Part shown: in pieces, positions 13,651-21,968 of the stretch
Position numbering within the stretch: position 1 is the stretch's first letter
Layout: the number at the start of each line of letters is the position of its first letter
From: Plotosus lineatus
Lineage: Eukaryota; Chordata; Actinopteri; Siluriformes; Plotosidae
Direction of reading: 5' to 3'
DNA: 64,000 bases
Assembly (NCBI GenBank): GCA_024760905.1
Contig: CM045733.1
Location: forward strand, 33,126,001-33,190,000
Position numbers and translations under genes: made by a program
The notes under the pieces: model-generated
What the model was told of the DNA's origin: nothing
What the model saw: the letters and a program-made list of their open reading frames with translations, nothing else
Database searches by the model: none

Positions 13651-16600
13651 ACAGCGCGTATTTATTGTATACACATTAAATGTTTTTTGTGGTTGTGGAG
13701 CTGCAGCCATGCCCACAAGTAGGAAGGCATTTTAAGACGTGGAATTCAAAGCTCATTCCCTGCTTGACAGATCGGAGGTCCAAACTCAACTTTAACTTAA
13801 TTCCTTGCGGGATCGGAGGTCCACATTTCTTAAACATTTACTGAATTAAACAACTTAAAAAACTAAACTAAAGAGTTAAGCTTCCTTCTGTCTCTCTCTC
13901 TCTCTCTCTCGCTCTCTCTCTCTCTCTCACAACACACATGTGCGCACGCACGCACGCGCGCACGCACACACTCTCTGACGGAACAATTCTATTTAAATGT
14001 TTAAATGGACAGGATGTTTTATTTAAAGGGGAATTACAGTACCTGTTTGAAAGATCAGAGGTTCTGGTTCAATATTAACTTCCTTCCTTGCGAGATCAGA
14101 GACCTTTTTCCATGAAGCACTCTGCTCATGCTACTTCTGCTTCAATATCGTGCCGAACTAATCGCCTCCGTCACTGTATTTCCACTTTAAGGTCTTCTTC
14201 TGGTTCAATATTGTCCCGATTGTAGAGGGGTTTCGGCGATAATGGACTATGACGCTACATGATCAATCTCAAAACAAGCCAACAGCCAACTCTCTTTGTG
14301 ACAAACAGGAAGTATGGTACAGGAAGTTTGCTGCGTCATCCCTCCTAGCCAATGGGAGGCCAGCGGGGCGGGATGTTGGGAGACAGCCAGTGAGAGAGCA
14401 ACTCGCACATCGTGTGAAATTTTGATTGGCGCGTTTGAATTTTGAATAGCGCATCTGGCGCTTTTCGTAAGAGGAGGTTGTTTTCGTATCCCAGGGAAGA
14501 AAAATTAAGAAAATGTTTTACGTAACCCGGGATTTTCGTACCCAGGGGGTTTTGTAAGTCGGGGGCCGACTGTATATGAATAGCAAAGGATGTAGCACTA
14601 AATACGTACATTCATTCATTGACCAAACCACTTAATCCTTATACTGTTGCAGTAGGGATGGAGCCTATCTTAATCGACTGTGGGTATATCCTTTTTCAAG
14701 CTATTCAAAGTTGGCAGGTATGCAGGTCAACTGAGCTGAACTTTCATGTGAGCAATTTGAGCAATTATCAATCAGAGCTAAAAGATAACATCGATTGACA
14801 AATGCCACACAATACTGACTTTGTGTAAAAAAAAAAGGTGATTTCACATGTAGTTTAGTGGAAAAGTGCCTTTTAAAAGTTAAATTCTGGTTTCATCAGC
14901 CAATCATACAAGACATAATTTACAGCAACCATTAGTTTTTTTATGTTATGAACTTTCTTCTAACTTCATTCTGCAGCTTGACTGTTGTTATATTTTATTC
15001 AAAGAAAAAGGGAGCAGATGAAAAAAACAAACAGTGACAAAAAATATGGTGAAGCAGAGCGATTGCTATTCCATAGTACCAGCACCCAGAATGTTGATGC
15101 CATATGTCATCAGAACTTTGACATGAGGGAATCCAGACCAAATGGAGCAATATATGGACAAGGTTAGTGATTTAATTTCTTGGTTTTAATCCACCTGCTG
15201 TTTAATTAAGTGGCATTTGGTTTCATGTAAAGAAACAGACAAGCACCATACAGTTGGGAAGAATCAGAATAAAGGGGTTTCAAGAAATCCAAACATAGAT
15301 GTGGCGTTCGAAGTAGGACCTGATGCCCGGTTACTTTGTCTGTTTCTCTACACAAACCCAATGTTGCATTAAAGGTAATGGCTTTGGGTTTTTGACCATA
15401 AAAAGTCAGGGGAGTGTGTTAAAGCCCAGCACACACAGGAGATTTGGATTGCCTGAAACTGGAGACGGAAAAAATCTCATCTGTGGGGATGAGGAAATGG
15501 ACATTTTATCACCAACAATAAGCACCAAAGGTTTTGCCATGTTTCATTTCAAGCACCTCGAGATCCAGATGCCAGCAACTGAAGTTTCTTGTAAACTAGA
15601 TATTCAGTTCTTCAACCAGGTCAGGGTGAACCAATCAGAACCAGGACACAAATCAAGAAACGCTACAAAATGGTGGCTCTGCTTGAAAACAACTGGTGCT
15701 TCTTTACACGGTGAAAATGCCAAAACACCTCATGATCTTTAAATCACAGCTCATTTATCAAGCTATTGTATCCAGCCATACTGTTTCAGCTCACCACCCA
15801 TGGCCTTGTCCACTGTAGTCCTGCAACAGTCAAAAAATATAATTCTAACCTTGGACTTGGATATGTTGATTTTATCACATGACTGTACTATTTCATTCAT
15901 GTGACTGTGTCATGTGACTTCAATGCAAACTGAAATTGCTTCTGTAAAGATGAAATTGACCATCAACAGAATTGCCAGTTTCAGGCCACCTGATTCGCCT
16001 GTGTGTGTTGGGCTTAAATGAAATACTTGGCTGTACTGTATATGTTGGCTTCATATTGATTCTATCTTCTCCAGTCATAGCAAAGAGCTGTACAAATTGT
16101 GATACTAATTGATTCACAACAGCAAAATAGGAAGAAAAGTAAAGGTTCTCAGAGGTTATTAAGCAACACTCATATTCAACTTCTTCTTCGGAATCACTGC
16201 AGCAGGTGATTTTTCTCCATCATATGCTGCATTCATCTCCATCACACCAATCTCCTGCATGTCCTTCCTCACAACATCCATAAATATCTGTGTTAGCTTT
16301 CCTCTTTTCCTCCTTCCAGGTACTTCTATCCTCAAGGTTTCTCTATAACAACACTGTACCAATCATCTCAATTTGGCGTCTCTCACTTTATCTTTAAAAA
16401 ATTCTATCCGTGCGGTCCCTATGCGGTCCACCTTGCCTGCACTCTCTTCTTCACTTGTATACCATACTCTCTCTCCCACTTGGACTTTAAGGTATAAATA
16501 ATCCTAGAACAGGATCAGAGTCAGACCATTTTATATTCCACTACACCAGGGGTCTCCAATCTTATCCACAAAGGACCGGTGTGGGTGCAGGTTTTCACTT

Positions 16601-17276
16601 CAACCAAACATTAGCCACACCTTCCACCTGTTTCAATCACTGATCATCAAAATAAAATAAAAAAAAAACTAGATTGGACATTACTGTTTCAATTCTGAAG
16701 TGGAGCCACCATGGTGAGATCACCTTGCTTTAAGACTTAAAGCAAGGTGATCTCACCAAGATGGCCCCACTCCAGAGTTGAAACGTGGATGTAGAATCTA
16801 GTTTTTTCTTTCTTTCTTTCTTTCTTTTTTCTTTTGATGACCAGTGATTGAAACTGGTGGAATGTGTGGCTACTGTTTGGTTGAAGTGAAAACCTGCACC
16901 CACACCGGTCCTCTGTGGATAAGATTGGAGACCCGAGCACTACACTGTCAAAGTATGTTTGCAAATGGCTGAAAAAATTACTTGTTTTGAAAATATAATG
17001 ATTTCAGTTATTTGATCACTTACAGGAGGTTATTTTGCGAGGAATGCCAGTTATTGTCATGATTCCACAAATCGCTTTGGTGAAAAATCCATGTTTGCAT
17101 GCAGAGTGTTGGTTGGACAGTACACAAAAGGGCAACGCCATTACCGCAGCCCTCCAGCCAAAGATCCAGCAGGAAATCTTTATGACAGTTGTGTAAATGA
17201 TGTACGTGAACCCACCATTTATATAGTGTTTGAGCTGTCCCAGGTTTATCCAGAATTTCTGATTACCTATTACTAG
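738..17276 (+). CDS. parp12: PARP12-like mono-ADP-ribosyltransferase gene, 11 exons seen, 5' end missing
   Basis: Joined exons 738-873, 2930-3272, 3406-3453, 7664-7790, 11731-11896, 12118-12250, 12334-12427, 12607-12685, 12801-12931, 15005-15162 and 17026-17276 keep one frame for about 555 codons and end at TAG 17274-17276. All borders are AG/GT and the phases match. Order of domains: Cys/His-rich CCCH zinc fingers, WWE domain, PARP catalytic domain. Triad: His in LLFHSTS, Tyr in GGYFARNASY, Ile in PTIYIVF. This H-Y-I pattern is that of mono-ADP-ribosyltransferases, which put a single ADP-ribose from NAD+ on protein targets; the PARP12 family is interferon-linked and acts at Golgi and stress granules in mammals (family knowledge). 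The initiator exon is not in view and no promoter was recognised upstream. Closest remembered relative is PARP12; a fish-specific PARP12-like paralogue is equally possible. ZC3HAV1 is less likely because the triad His is present. Confidence 0.88.
926..1237 (-). mobile_element. SINE-A (tRNA head, RTE-like tail)
   Basis: Minus-strand copy; head near 1237, tail near 930 (complement of TCAGGGGTCGCCACAGTGAA). SINE-A is defined here as a tRNA-like head (A box TGGTCTAGTGG, B box GGTTCGAGTCC), a body with CAGCTAACTGGGTTATCAAA, and a tail with GCCAAATCAAACGTGCGAAT and GATTCGCTGTGGCGACTCC. Confidence 0.8.
1500..1785 (+). mobile_element. Common fish SINE, diverged
   Basis: Same family as 63258-63668: GTGGTAGAGTGGCATAGAG, GGAGTTTGCATGTTCTCCCC, GGGTTTCCTATCATTGAC, CCCTGCAATGGCTTGGTGAA. 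In a PARP intron. Confidence 0.7.
1970..2286 (-). mobile_element. SINE-B (same head, other tail)
   Basis: Flanked by GTTACATCT (1961-1969, 2287-2295). SINE-B is defined here as the SINE-A head and body with a tail CCTAATTAGGATTAAGCGG followed by TTACAGAAAATGAATGA. This copy lost part of the body and has a poly-G run at 2200-2217. Confidence 0.82.
2389..2690 (+). mobile_element. SINE-C
   Basis: Third tRNA-headed family: GGGGCCGATAGCGTAGTG, B box GTTCAAATCCC, body AACAGAGGCA-type block CCTCTGTTCACCCAGCAGTA, end CGCCACTATGGCTCGG. Flanked by AAGTAAAGCTTAG / AAGTAAAACTTAG (2376-2388, 2691-2703). Confidence 0.82.
2930..3272 (+). CDS. parp12: PARP12-like exon b: CCCH zinc fingers and Ser/Lys-rich linker
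   Basis: The acceptor is TGACTGCAG|GTC and the donor ACAG|GTAAAG. The protein begins VCISYNKGKGDFGYCP and continues with C-x5-C-x-x-LHVCEKFIQGLC and KCKKCHDFCEPHP, a dense Cys/His array fitting CCCH zinc fingers (RNA-binding in this family). The last third (from about residue 75) is a polar linker rich in Asn, Ser, Lys and Arg. Confidence 0.85.
3406..3453 (+). CDS. parp12: PARP12-like exon c: 48-base microexon, first half of a CCCH finger
   Basis: Encodes ANEICLSFIKGRCKYE. Joined to the next exon it makes C-x7-C-x5-C-x3-H (CLSFIKGRCKYEDKCWRVH), a textbook CCCH zinc finger divided by an intron of about 4.2 kb. Borders are TTACAG|C and AAG|GTACAT, both phase 1. Confidence 0.85.
3778..4299. repeat. 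Dispersed repeat, copy 1
   Basis: About 500 bp similar throughout to 7843-8340: TCCTCCAGCGTGTTTTGGGTC, AGCAGTGGTTCTACTC, CTCCTGGATGGCCGAGC, AACTGGTAAATTGAGAGC occur in the same order. Probably the antisense or 5' part of the LINE that continues at 4300. No coding sense found. Confidence 0.6.
4300..4766 (+). mobile_element. RTE/Rex-like LINE, 5' end relic
   Basis: Recognisable 5' region of a fish LINE: ACCTTACCGTGGTGGAAGG, GCCCATGGAGCCCTACC, CCACCACCTGTGGGAGG, then CTTGGCTACTGACGC and LVTWNAAV at about 4740-4766, the first strand of an AP-endonuclease domain. Ends abruptly there. Confidence 0.6.
4767..5900. other. Intron DNA without recognised genes
   Basis: AT-rich. 4940-5030 (GTTAAAGAATCCTTGAAAAT, GGTAGAAATTTCATGAA) resembles 58880-59160, so it holds part of a dispersed repeat of unknown type. 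5400-5540 is a TTTGATATTA-like run. Nothing else seen. Confidence 0.5.
6610..7080. mobile_element. hAT-type non-autonomous element
   Basis: Starts CAGGGGTCCCCAACA, ends GGGGACCGCCTG, and is flanked by the 8-bp duplication TCTTAAAG (6602-6609 and 7081-7088), the hAT hallmark. Contains a (TG)n run at 6673-6697. No transposase. In the intron between PARP exons c and d. Confidence 0.85.
7137..7486 (+). mobile_element. SINE-B
   Basis: Full copy with duplication ACACAAATA (7128-7136, 7487-7495). In the intron between PARP exons c and d, 180 bp before exon d. Confidence 0.85.
7664..7790 (+). CDS. parp12: PARP12-like exon d: second half of CCCH finger and pre-WWE segment
   Basis: Begins DKCWRVHFGIPYKWEVE and continues to an acidic stretch DEDWIDLPDNELIE. 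In PARP12-like proteins this segment lies between the last zinc finger and the WWE domain. Borders are GATTGCAG|AT and CACAG|GTGTGT. Confidence 0.87.
7843..8340. repeat. Dispersed repeat, copy 2
   Basis: Second copy of the repeat at 3778-4299, same orientation, with blocks TTTCTCCAGCGTGTTC, GAGCAGCGGTTCTACTC and GACTGTTAAATTGAGAG. Not followed by the LINE 5' sequence. Confidence 0.6.
8341..9070. other. Intron DNA, nothing recognised
   Basis: Moderate GC and non-repetitive by eye, with no coding signal; may be an old mobile element end. Confidence 0.4.
9073..9176 (-). mobile_element. SINE-B tail fragment
   Basis: ATTCATTTTCTAAACCACTT, then TCCTAATTAAAGTCACG: minus-strand tail only. Confidence 0.65.
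9274..9616 (+). mobile_element. SINE-B
   Basis: Full copy from GGCAGTGATGGCCTAGTGG to TTACAGAAAACGAACTGATC; likely duplication CTGATCAATC / CTGATCTAATC. Confidence 0.83.
9729..9814. repeat. (TA)n(TG)n microsatellite
   Basis: TA repeats pass into about 30 TG units. Confidence 0.95.
10185..10545 (-). mobile_element. Tc1-like transposase relic (N-terminal DNA-binding part)
   Basis: The minus strand reads IATHMGCTQPTIRNLIDRHN then MTGSVDDRPRPR and, after a frame change, QDRYIQMQHLWDWFRW: a paired-type helix-turn-helix followed by a GRPR-like motif, as in Tc1 transposases. Stops and shifts show decay. It abuts the L2 LINE end. Confidence 0.65.
10605..11503 (+). mobile_element. L2-type LINE, 5'-truncated, end of ORF2 and 3' tail
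   Basis: ORF from about 10605 to TAA at 11151-11153 encodes the C-terminal end of an L2-clade reverse transcriptase: VDSFKYLGVHLNNKLDW, LHLLRRLRSFGV, AICWAPGSTERDRKRLNKLV. Then a 3' UTR ends GAGATTAATAAAGCTGTATC and TCTTATCTTATCTTA, the usual fish L2 tail. 5' truncation on arrival is typical. Confidence 0.88.
11731..11896 (+). CDS. parp12: PARP12-like exon e: start of WWE domain
   Basis: Contains CFDTMMKGVHKVRRLST followed by KWIWYWEDEHSTWIQYG. The W...W-x-E-x...W pattern is the first half of a WWE domain, which binds ADP-ribose-type ligands in this family. Same exon type as the pseudogene copy at 24530-24699. Confidence 0.88.
12118..12250 (+). CDS. parp12: PARP12-like exon f: WWE domain, middle
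   Basis: Encodes ISSEEL-type helix and strands: ITSEELEKKYLQFLED then EILKFYAGEQFYKLNFK. This is the second part of the WWE fold. Borders are AACAG|GAT and AAAG|GTATGA. Confidence 0.88.
12334..12427 (+). CDS. parp12: PARP12-like exon g: end of WWE domain
   Basis: Encodes DMKQRNEMSGKETDVRRRP and FFVSVQVQTARPR. The T-x-R-x-V-R-R-R-P-like motif closes WWE domains. Borders are TTAAG|AT and CCCAG|GTATGA. Confidence 0.86.
12607..12685 (+). CDS. parp12: PARP12-like exon h: linker between WWE and catalytic domain
   Basis: Short exon with phases that fit both neighbours. Encodes RGQGASSHTGVPGFWDKTA then IPESGFQ, resembling the linker (W-D-x-x-A-x-P) that leads into the catalytic domain of PARP12-type proteins. 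Confidence 0.82.
12801..12931 (+). CDS. parp12: PARP12-like exon i: start of PARP catalytic domain
   Basis: Encodes YVKVQDHFNKTMTAFSIL and TIERVQNRELWEKFQ. The I-x-x-I-x-R-(V/I)-Q-N-x-x-L-W motif is the opening helix of macro-/WWE-PARP catalytic domains. Donor is AGTT|GTAAGT, phase 2. Confidence 0.9.
13099..13167. repeat. (CT)n microsatellite
   Basis: Nearly pure CT, 44 bp before the Tigger-like element at 13211. Confidence 0.95.
13211..14572. mobile_element. Tigger-like DNA transposon, non-autonomous
   Basis: Ends CAGTCTGCCCCCTGCTTACG and an inverse ending GGGGGCCGACTG, with TA duplications on both sides. Same family as 21969-23019 and 60921-61791 (shared start ...TTACGAAATTAATCC). Holds AC and TC microsatellites and GATCGGAGGTCC-type internal repeats. 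No transposase. In the intron between PARP exons i and j. Confidence 0.75.
13499..13646. repeat. (AC)n(TC)n(CA)n compound microsatellite
   Basis: Three tracts in a row inside the Tigger-like element. Confidence 0.95.
15005..15162 (+). CDS. parp12: PARP12-like exon j: catalytic His exon
   Basis: Acceptor TTCAAAG|A completes the split Leu codon. Encodes KREQMKK, then AERLLFHSTSTQNVDAICH and NFDMRESRPNGAIYGQG. His of LFHSTS is the NAD-binding H of the triad; the family usually has HGT, so Gly to Ser here is a small oddity. Donor is CAAG|GTTAGT. Confidence 0.92.
15417..16018. repeat. Inverted repeat pair in the last PARP intron (possible MITE)
   Basis: Arms of about 45 bp (AAGCCCAGCACACACAGGAG...CCTGAAACTGG at 15417-15462 and the inverse at 15975-16018) lie about 510 bp apart. 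The enclosed sequence has no convincing coding content. Likely a non-autonomous DNA transposon; no clear target duplication found. Confidence 0.45.
16160..16480 (-). mobile_element. RTE-type LINE, 3' relic
   Basis: The minus strand reads PGRRKRGKLTQIFMDVVRKD and MQEIGVMEMNAAYDGEKSP, similar to GRPKRRFMDVVKEDMK in the better copies, with decay. In the last PARP intron. Confidence 0.55.
16547..16937. mobile_element. hAT-type foldback element (near-complete palindrome)
   Basis: 391 bp with 8-bp duplication CACTACAC (16539-16546 and 16938-16945). The left half (CAGGGGTCTCCAATCTTATC...) is the inverse of the right half almost to the centre at about 16735 (TTTAAGACTTAAAG), interrupted by a (TTTC)n run in the right arm. 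In the last PARP intron. Confidence 0.87.
17026..17276 (+). CDS. parp12: PARP12-like last exon: catalytic Tyr and Ile, stop
   Basis: Encodes GGYFARNASYCHD, MFACRVLVGQYTKG, LYDSCVNDVREPTIYIVFE and VYPEFLITYY, then TAG. Tyr and Ile of the H-Y-I triad are both here; Ile replaces the Glu needed for poly-ADP-ribose chains. Acceptor is CTTACAG|GA. The 3' UTR end was not fixed. Confidence 0.93.
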
Positions 17277-19128
17277 TTTTCCTAAAGATTGTAAGAAATA
17301 TGTAGTGCAATCACACAGCAAAAGTTAGTCAATTTTTGGATATTTTTGGTAATGAATGTGATCAAGCCAAATTGCAAGTGTGGTAAGCAGAAGCTCATCT
17401 TCAAAAGCAAGCAATCTTTTTATACTACTGTACTTTTACCAGAGTATTCAACTGAAGCCACTTTGGACTTTCAAGAAGATGATATAGAAAGCTGAGATGT
17501 CGTTCTTGTGCCTGTGATAAGTCTTCATTTCAAGCCAATTCAGGGTGTAGCTTCAGTTTGCTCCAATTCAGATAATTTCTTCATCAATGTTAAATCTAGC
17601 ATAATAAATAACACCACTCAGTCCAATATTGCTGAACATCAACTAGAGACTTTGACCGTGTGCACCTCAAGTTAGATACTGACAGGTCTCAAAGATCCCG
17701 AAGGCAGCTCACCTGGGCTAAGCCAAGCTTAATAGAATGAAGTACTGTTCATATTATAAGCGTATTGTAGCCCAAACCAAGAATTAATCGCTTCACAAAA
17801 ATCGCAGTGCTCAAATCCAGATTGACTCTCAGCTCACCACTGTTCCAATCCACTCTTAGCTCTGTCAAGTTTTACAGCAAGGGTGAGAAATCTCAGCTCT
17901 GATGTTTCTTCTGCGAGCAGACATTCAGCAAAACAAAGCTAAATCTCGGTGATGCGCAGAGCCAGTTGCTCTTCAGGTAACAAGACGTCTCGCTCTTGTG
18001 ACGCCTTTTCAAGTTCTGCGGTTCCCTTTTATAAAACACAGTCATCTGCTCATGTCAAAACACAAACTCCTCCAAAAAGCATAAGTACCCTTAACAAGCA
18101 TCAAAGCACGGAAACATCTTACAAAGTAAAAGTGAACAGAAAAACTTGAGTGTGTGGTGGCTTCATTTAATTGCTTGCTTTAAAATTTAATAGGCCCATT
18201 CATGTCTAAAATTATATTTCTTTTTAAGTCAATAGTTAGATTGTAGTATTTAATTGAAGTTAAAACATTTGTTTCATTCTATACAAGCAATGATTTCAGA
18301 CTGTGCAAGTCATCTTAATCTCCCATAATTGCTGTTCTTCATGCCTTGTATGAAAACATGAATAAACTCTTATCAAACACTCTATCAATCTACTTAAATA
18401 AAAGATTCTGGGCAAATTCTTGAAGTTCCTGTTCTTGTCTCTGAAAGTCACCCATACGTTTTGTTTGGTTACATCTTCTTTATTTGTCCAACCTCTTTTC
18501 ATCCATTAAACCCGCGCTTGTGTTTTACATGGTTTAATATCTGAAACAACCAAGATGTACTTTTTTCAATTTTCTTCATACCCGCAGAATATGGGCTACC
18601 ACATAGGAGTTGAAGGCACAATATATGAAATTACCCTGGATTTGTATGTCTTTAATAACTCTGCCCAAAACAGAGTTTGATGGAGGTACTTTAATCTCTG
18701 GCATTTGTGAGGCAGTTTGTCCTTGAAGCAAAATTCTGGTCATATCCTGCACATATTTTTCCCAAACGTAGTGGGGACACTACCTTACCGGAGTCCCAGA
18801 GATGGGCAGAGATCGGAATATCAAGGTTTTCCAAGTTAAAAATAAAATCGATATTGCTTATACAGGTTCTCATATACTTACAACGTATGCAACTAATGAC
18901 TGACCGACTTTCTGACCACATCCAGCTGTTGGCCAGCAGCGGGGCATTCCGGCTCACAGCTAACAGACCCCTGTGCGCAAAGCTCATTGTTAGCAGCGGT
19001 TTGATACACTAGAACAATAAAGAGTGGTGAAAGAGGAGAAGCTATAAAGGATTATTACCATGAAGAGATTCTCAGAAGGTCTGCCTCTACTGAGTAAACC
19101 TCTTGCCCAATTTGAAGGAATGTATATA
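17277..19128. other. Region after the PARP12-like stop: probable 3' UTR then intergenic DNA
   Basis: 17350-17493 reads NVIKPNCKCGKQKLIFKSKQ and on to EDDIES-stop, and 17949-18146 is Ser/Lys/Thr-rich; both are short and unsupported. Several ATTAAA/AATAAA-like signals exist (for example near 18186 and 18360), so the UTR end is not fixed. Confidence 0.4.
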
Positions 19129-20661
19129 CTAGTCCTTCTCAAAAAATTAGCATATTGTGATAAAGTTTATTATTTTCTGTAATGTACTGATAAAAATGAA
19201 ACTTTCATATATTTTAGATTCATTGCACACAAACTGAAATATTTCGGGTCTTTTATTGTTTTAATACTGATGATTTTGGCATACAGCTCATGAAAACCCC
19301 AAATTCCTATCTCAGAAAATTAGCATATCATGAAAAGGTAGTCTAAACGAGCTATGAACCTAATCATCTGAATCAACCAATTAACTCTAAACACCTGCAA
19401 AAGATTCCTGAGGCTTTTAAAAACTCCCAGCCTGGTTCATTACTCTAAACCACAATCATGGGTAAGACTGCCGACCTGACTGCTGTCCAGAAGGCCATCA
19501 TTGACACCCTCAAGCAAGAGGGTAAGACACAGAAAGAAATCTCTGAGCGAATAGGCTGTTCCCAGAGTGCTGTATCAAGCCACCTCAGTGGGACGTCTGT
19601 GGGAAGGAAAAAGTGTGGCACAAAGGACCCTGAGGAAGATTGTGGAGAAGGGCCGATTCCAGACCTTGGGGGACCTGTGGAAGCAGTGGACTGGGCTACA
19701 GGTGCTGCATTCCCCAGGTCAAGCCACTTTTGAACCAGAAACAGCGGCAGAAGCGCCTGACCTGGGCTACAGAGAAGCAGCACTGGACTGTTGCTCAGTG
19801 GTCCAAAGTACTTTTTTCGGATGAAAGCAAATTTTGCATGTCATTCGGAAATCAAGGTGCCAGAGTCTGGAGGAAGACTGGGGAGAAGGAAATGCCAAAA
19901 TGCCTGAAGTCCAGTATCAAGTACCCACAGTCAGTGATGGTCTGGGGTGCCATGTCAGCTGCTGGTGTTGGTCCACTGTGTTTTATCAAGGGCAGGGTCA
20001 ATGCAGCTAGCTATCAGGAGATTTTGGAGCATTTCATGCTTCCATCTGCTGAAAAGCTTTATGGAGATGAAGATTTTCATTTTTCAGCACGACCTGGCAC
20101 CTGCTCACAGTGCCAAAACCACTGCTAAATGGTTTACTGACCATGGTATTACTGTGCTCAATTGGCCTGCCAACTCTCCTGACCTGAACCCCATAGAGAA
20201 TCTGTGGGATATTGTGAAGAGAAAGTTGAGAGACACCAGACCCAACACTGTAGATGAGCTTAAGGCCGCTATCGAAGCATCCTGGGCCTCCATAACACCT
20301 CAGCAGTGCCACAGGCTGATTGCCTCCATGCCACACCGCATTGAAGCAGTCATTTCTGCAAAAGGATTTCCGACCAAGTATTGAGTGCATAACTGAACAT
20401 AATTATTTGAAGATTGACTTTTTTTGTATTAAAAACACTTTTTTTTTATTAGTCGGATGAAATATGCTAATGTTTTGAGATAGGAATTTTGGGTTTTCAT
20501 GAGCTGTATGCCAAAATCATCAGTATTAAAACAATAAAAGACCTGAAATATTTCAGTTGGTGTGCAATGAATCTAAAATATATGAAAGTCTAATGTTTAT
20601 CAGTACATTACAGAAAATAATGAACTTTACCACAATATGCAAATTTTTTGAGAAGGACTAG
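19129..20661 (+). mobile_element. Complete Tc1-like transposon, transposase frame-broken
   Basis: Ends CTAGTCCTTCTCAAAAAATT and the inverse, with TA duplications at 19127-19128 and 20662-20663. The transposase starts at 19458 (MGKTADLTAVQKAIIDTLK, helix-turn-helix CSQSAVS) and runs to 20384, but in three frames: 19458-19733, about 19640-20128 and about 20050-20384. Catalytic D in FSDESKF, D in FQHDLAPAHSAK and E in NPIENLW (DD34E type) are all still readable. TIR and subterminal inverted repeats are long (about 200 bp). Confidence 0.9.
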
Positions 20662-20670
20662 TATGTATAT

Positions 20671-21077
20671 CTTCTTCTTTTCTTTTTGGCTGTTCCGTTT
20701 TTCTCAGGGGTCGCCACAGTGAATCTATGATTTGCATGTTTGATTTGGCATAGGCTTTTTTATATCGGATGCCCTTCCTGACCCAACCCTTTAGCAAGGG
20801 GCAGAAACACGCAGCCTACTGTTGTCGAAAGACAGCAATGGTTCTTTTACATGAACCTCTCACCATAGACAGTGAGAGACATGGCTGGCCTTTGATATCC
20901 CAGTTAGCTACACTGGGGAGGCGACGACTCCAGACTAGAATATTCAATTCACTATTTAAAACCTGCGCTCTTAACTAGAAGGGGGACAGTGACAACCTTG
21001 TGGAGAGTGGGACTCAAACCCCCAACCTTAGGATCGGCGATCCAGCACCTTTTACCACCAGGTCACCACTGCCCGAA
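20671..21077 (-). mobile_element. SINE-A with a 60-bp insertion
   Basis: Full minus-strand copy directly behind the Tc1 element. Between the CACTGGGG block (20920) and its continuation at 20982 lies about 60 bp of unrelated DNA (ACTCCAGACTAGAATATTC...). Confidence 0.8.
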
Positions 21078-21080
21078 ACG

Positions 21081-21116
<36 letters not shown>

Positions 21117-21127
21117 GATATATATAT

Positions 21128-21484
21128 TAAAAAGGCTGTTCATGCCCGAAAACCATCCAATCTGGTTGATTTTAAACATTTCTGCAAAGAAGAGTGAGCC
21201 AAAATCCCATCACAGCGATGTGAAAGACTCATCGCCTCTTATCACAAACGCTTGACTGCAGTTATTGATGCAAAAGGTGGTTCAACCAGCTATTAGGTTT
21301 AGGGGGAAATTACTTATTCACACGGGCCCTCGTAGGTTCAGGTGGGTTTTTTTCCCCTTAATAAATGCAATTGGCACTGAAAACTGCATTTTGTGTTTAT
21401 TTGTGTTTGATCTTTGAAAATATTTAGATTTGCATGATCTGAAATGGATGACAGTGACAAATGTGCAAAAAATGTCAGCACTGT
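21128..21484 (+). mobile_element. Tc1-like transposon, 3' fragment
   Basis: Reads KKAVHARKPSNLVDFKHFCKEE, a stop, then AKIPSQRCERLIASYHKRL and a Tc1-style C-terminal tail ending about 21295; the sequence runs on to an end-like GTCAGCACTGTA. It is the C-terminal part of a transposase of the type that is missing in the element at 25619. A (TA)n tract replaces its 5' part. Confidence 0.8.
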
Positions 21485-21968
21485 ATATATCTAAATAATA
21501 ATCCTTAAACAAAAAAAATCCTAATAATCTAAATATCAAACACTTTACAAGGATTGAACAGAGGAAACATGATACACTTCAGCTATATTGTTTAATTCAG
21601 ACATGCTCACCATGTTTATGAAAAAAAAAAATTACTCCATTGGCAGCCCTGAGCTCTGCCACAGTTCTTAAAATTGAAGAGCCCATCACCAGTGTTACGG
21701 TGTTATGGTATGATTTGCAACTAATTTTTTTTGCACCTGTATTTCATATTTTTTGTAAGTTTTACAAATACAGTATTAAACCAAATGCAGTGTAGTATAT
21801 ATGTTTTACTTTAACCTGATGAATCTAAAAATAACACATAACAGCTGTGGTTATAATATCACTACACATGACAACATATGCACAGTAATTACATGGATAT
21901 TGTATAGGCCGGCGTACAACCAGCTTGATTTATGACCAGTTGTTTGTAACCAATCGCAGTTGTAAGTA

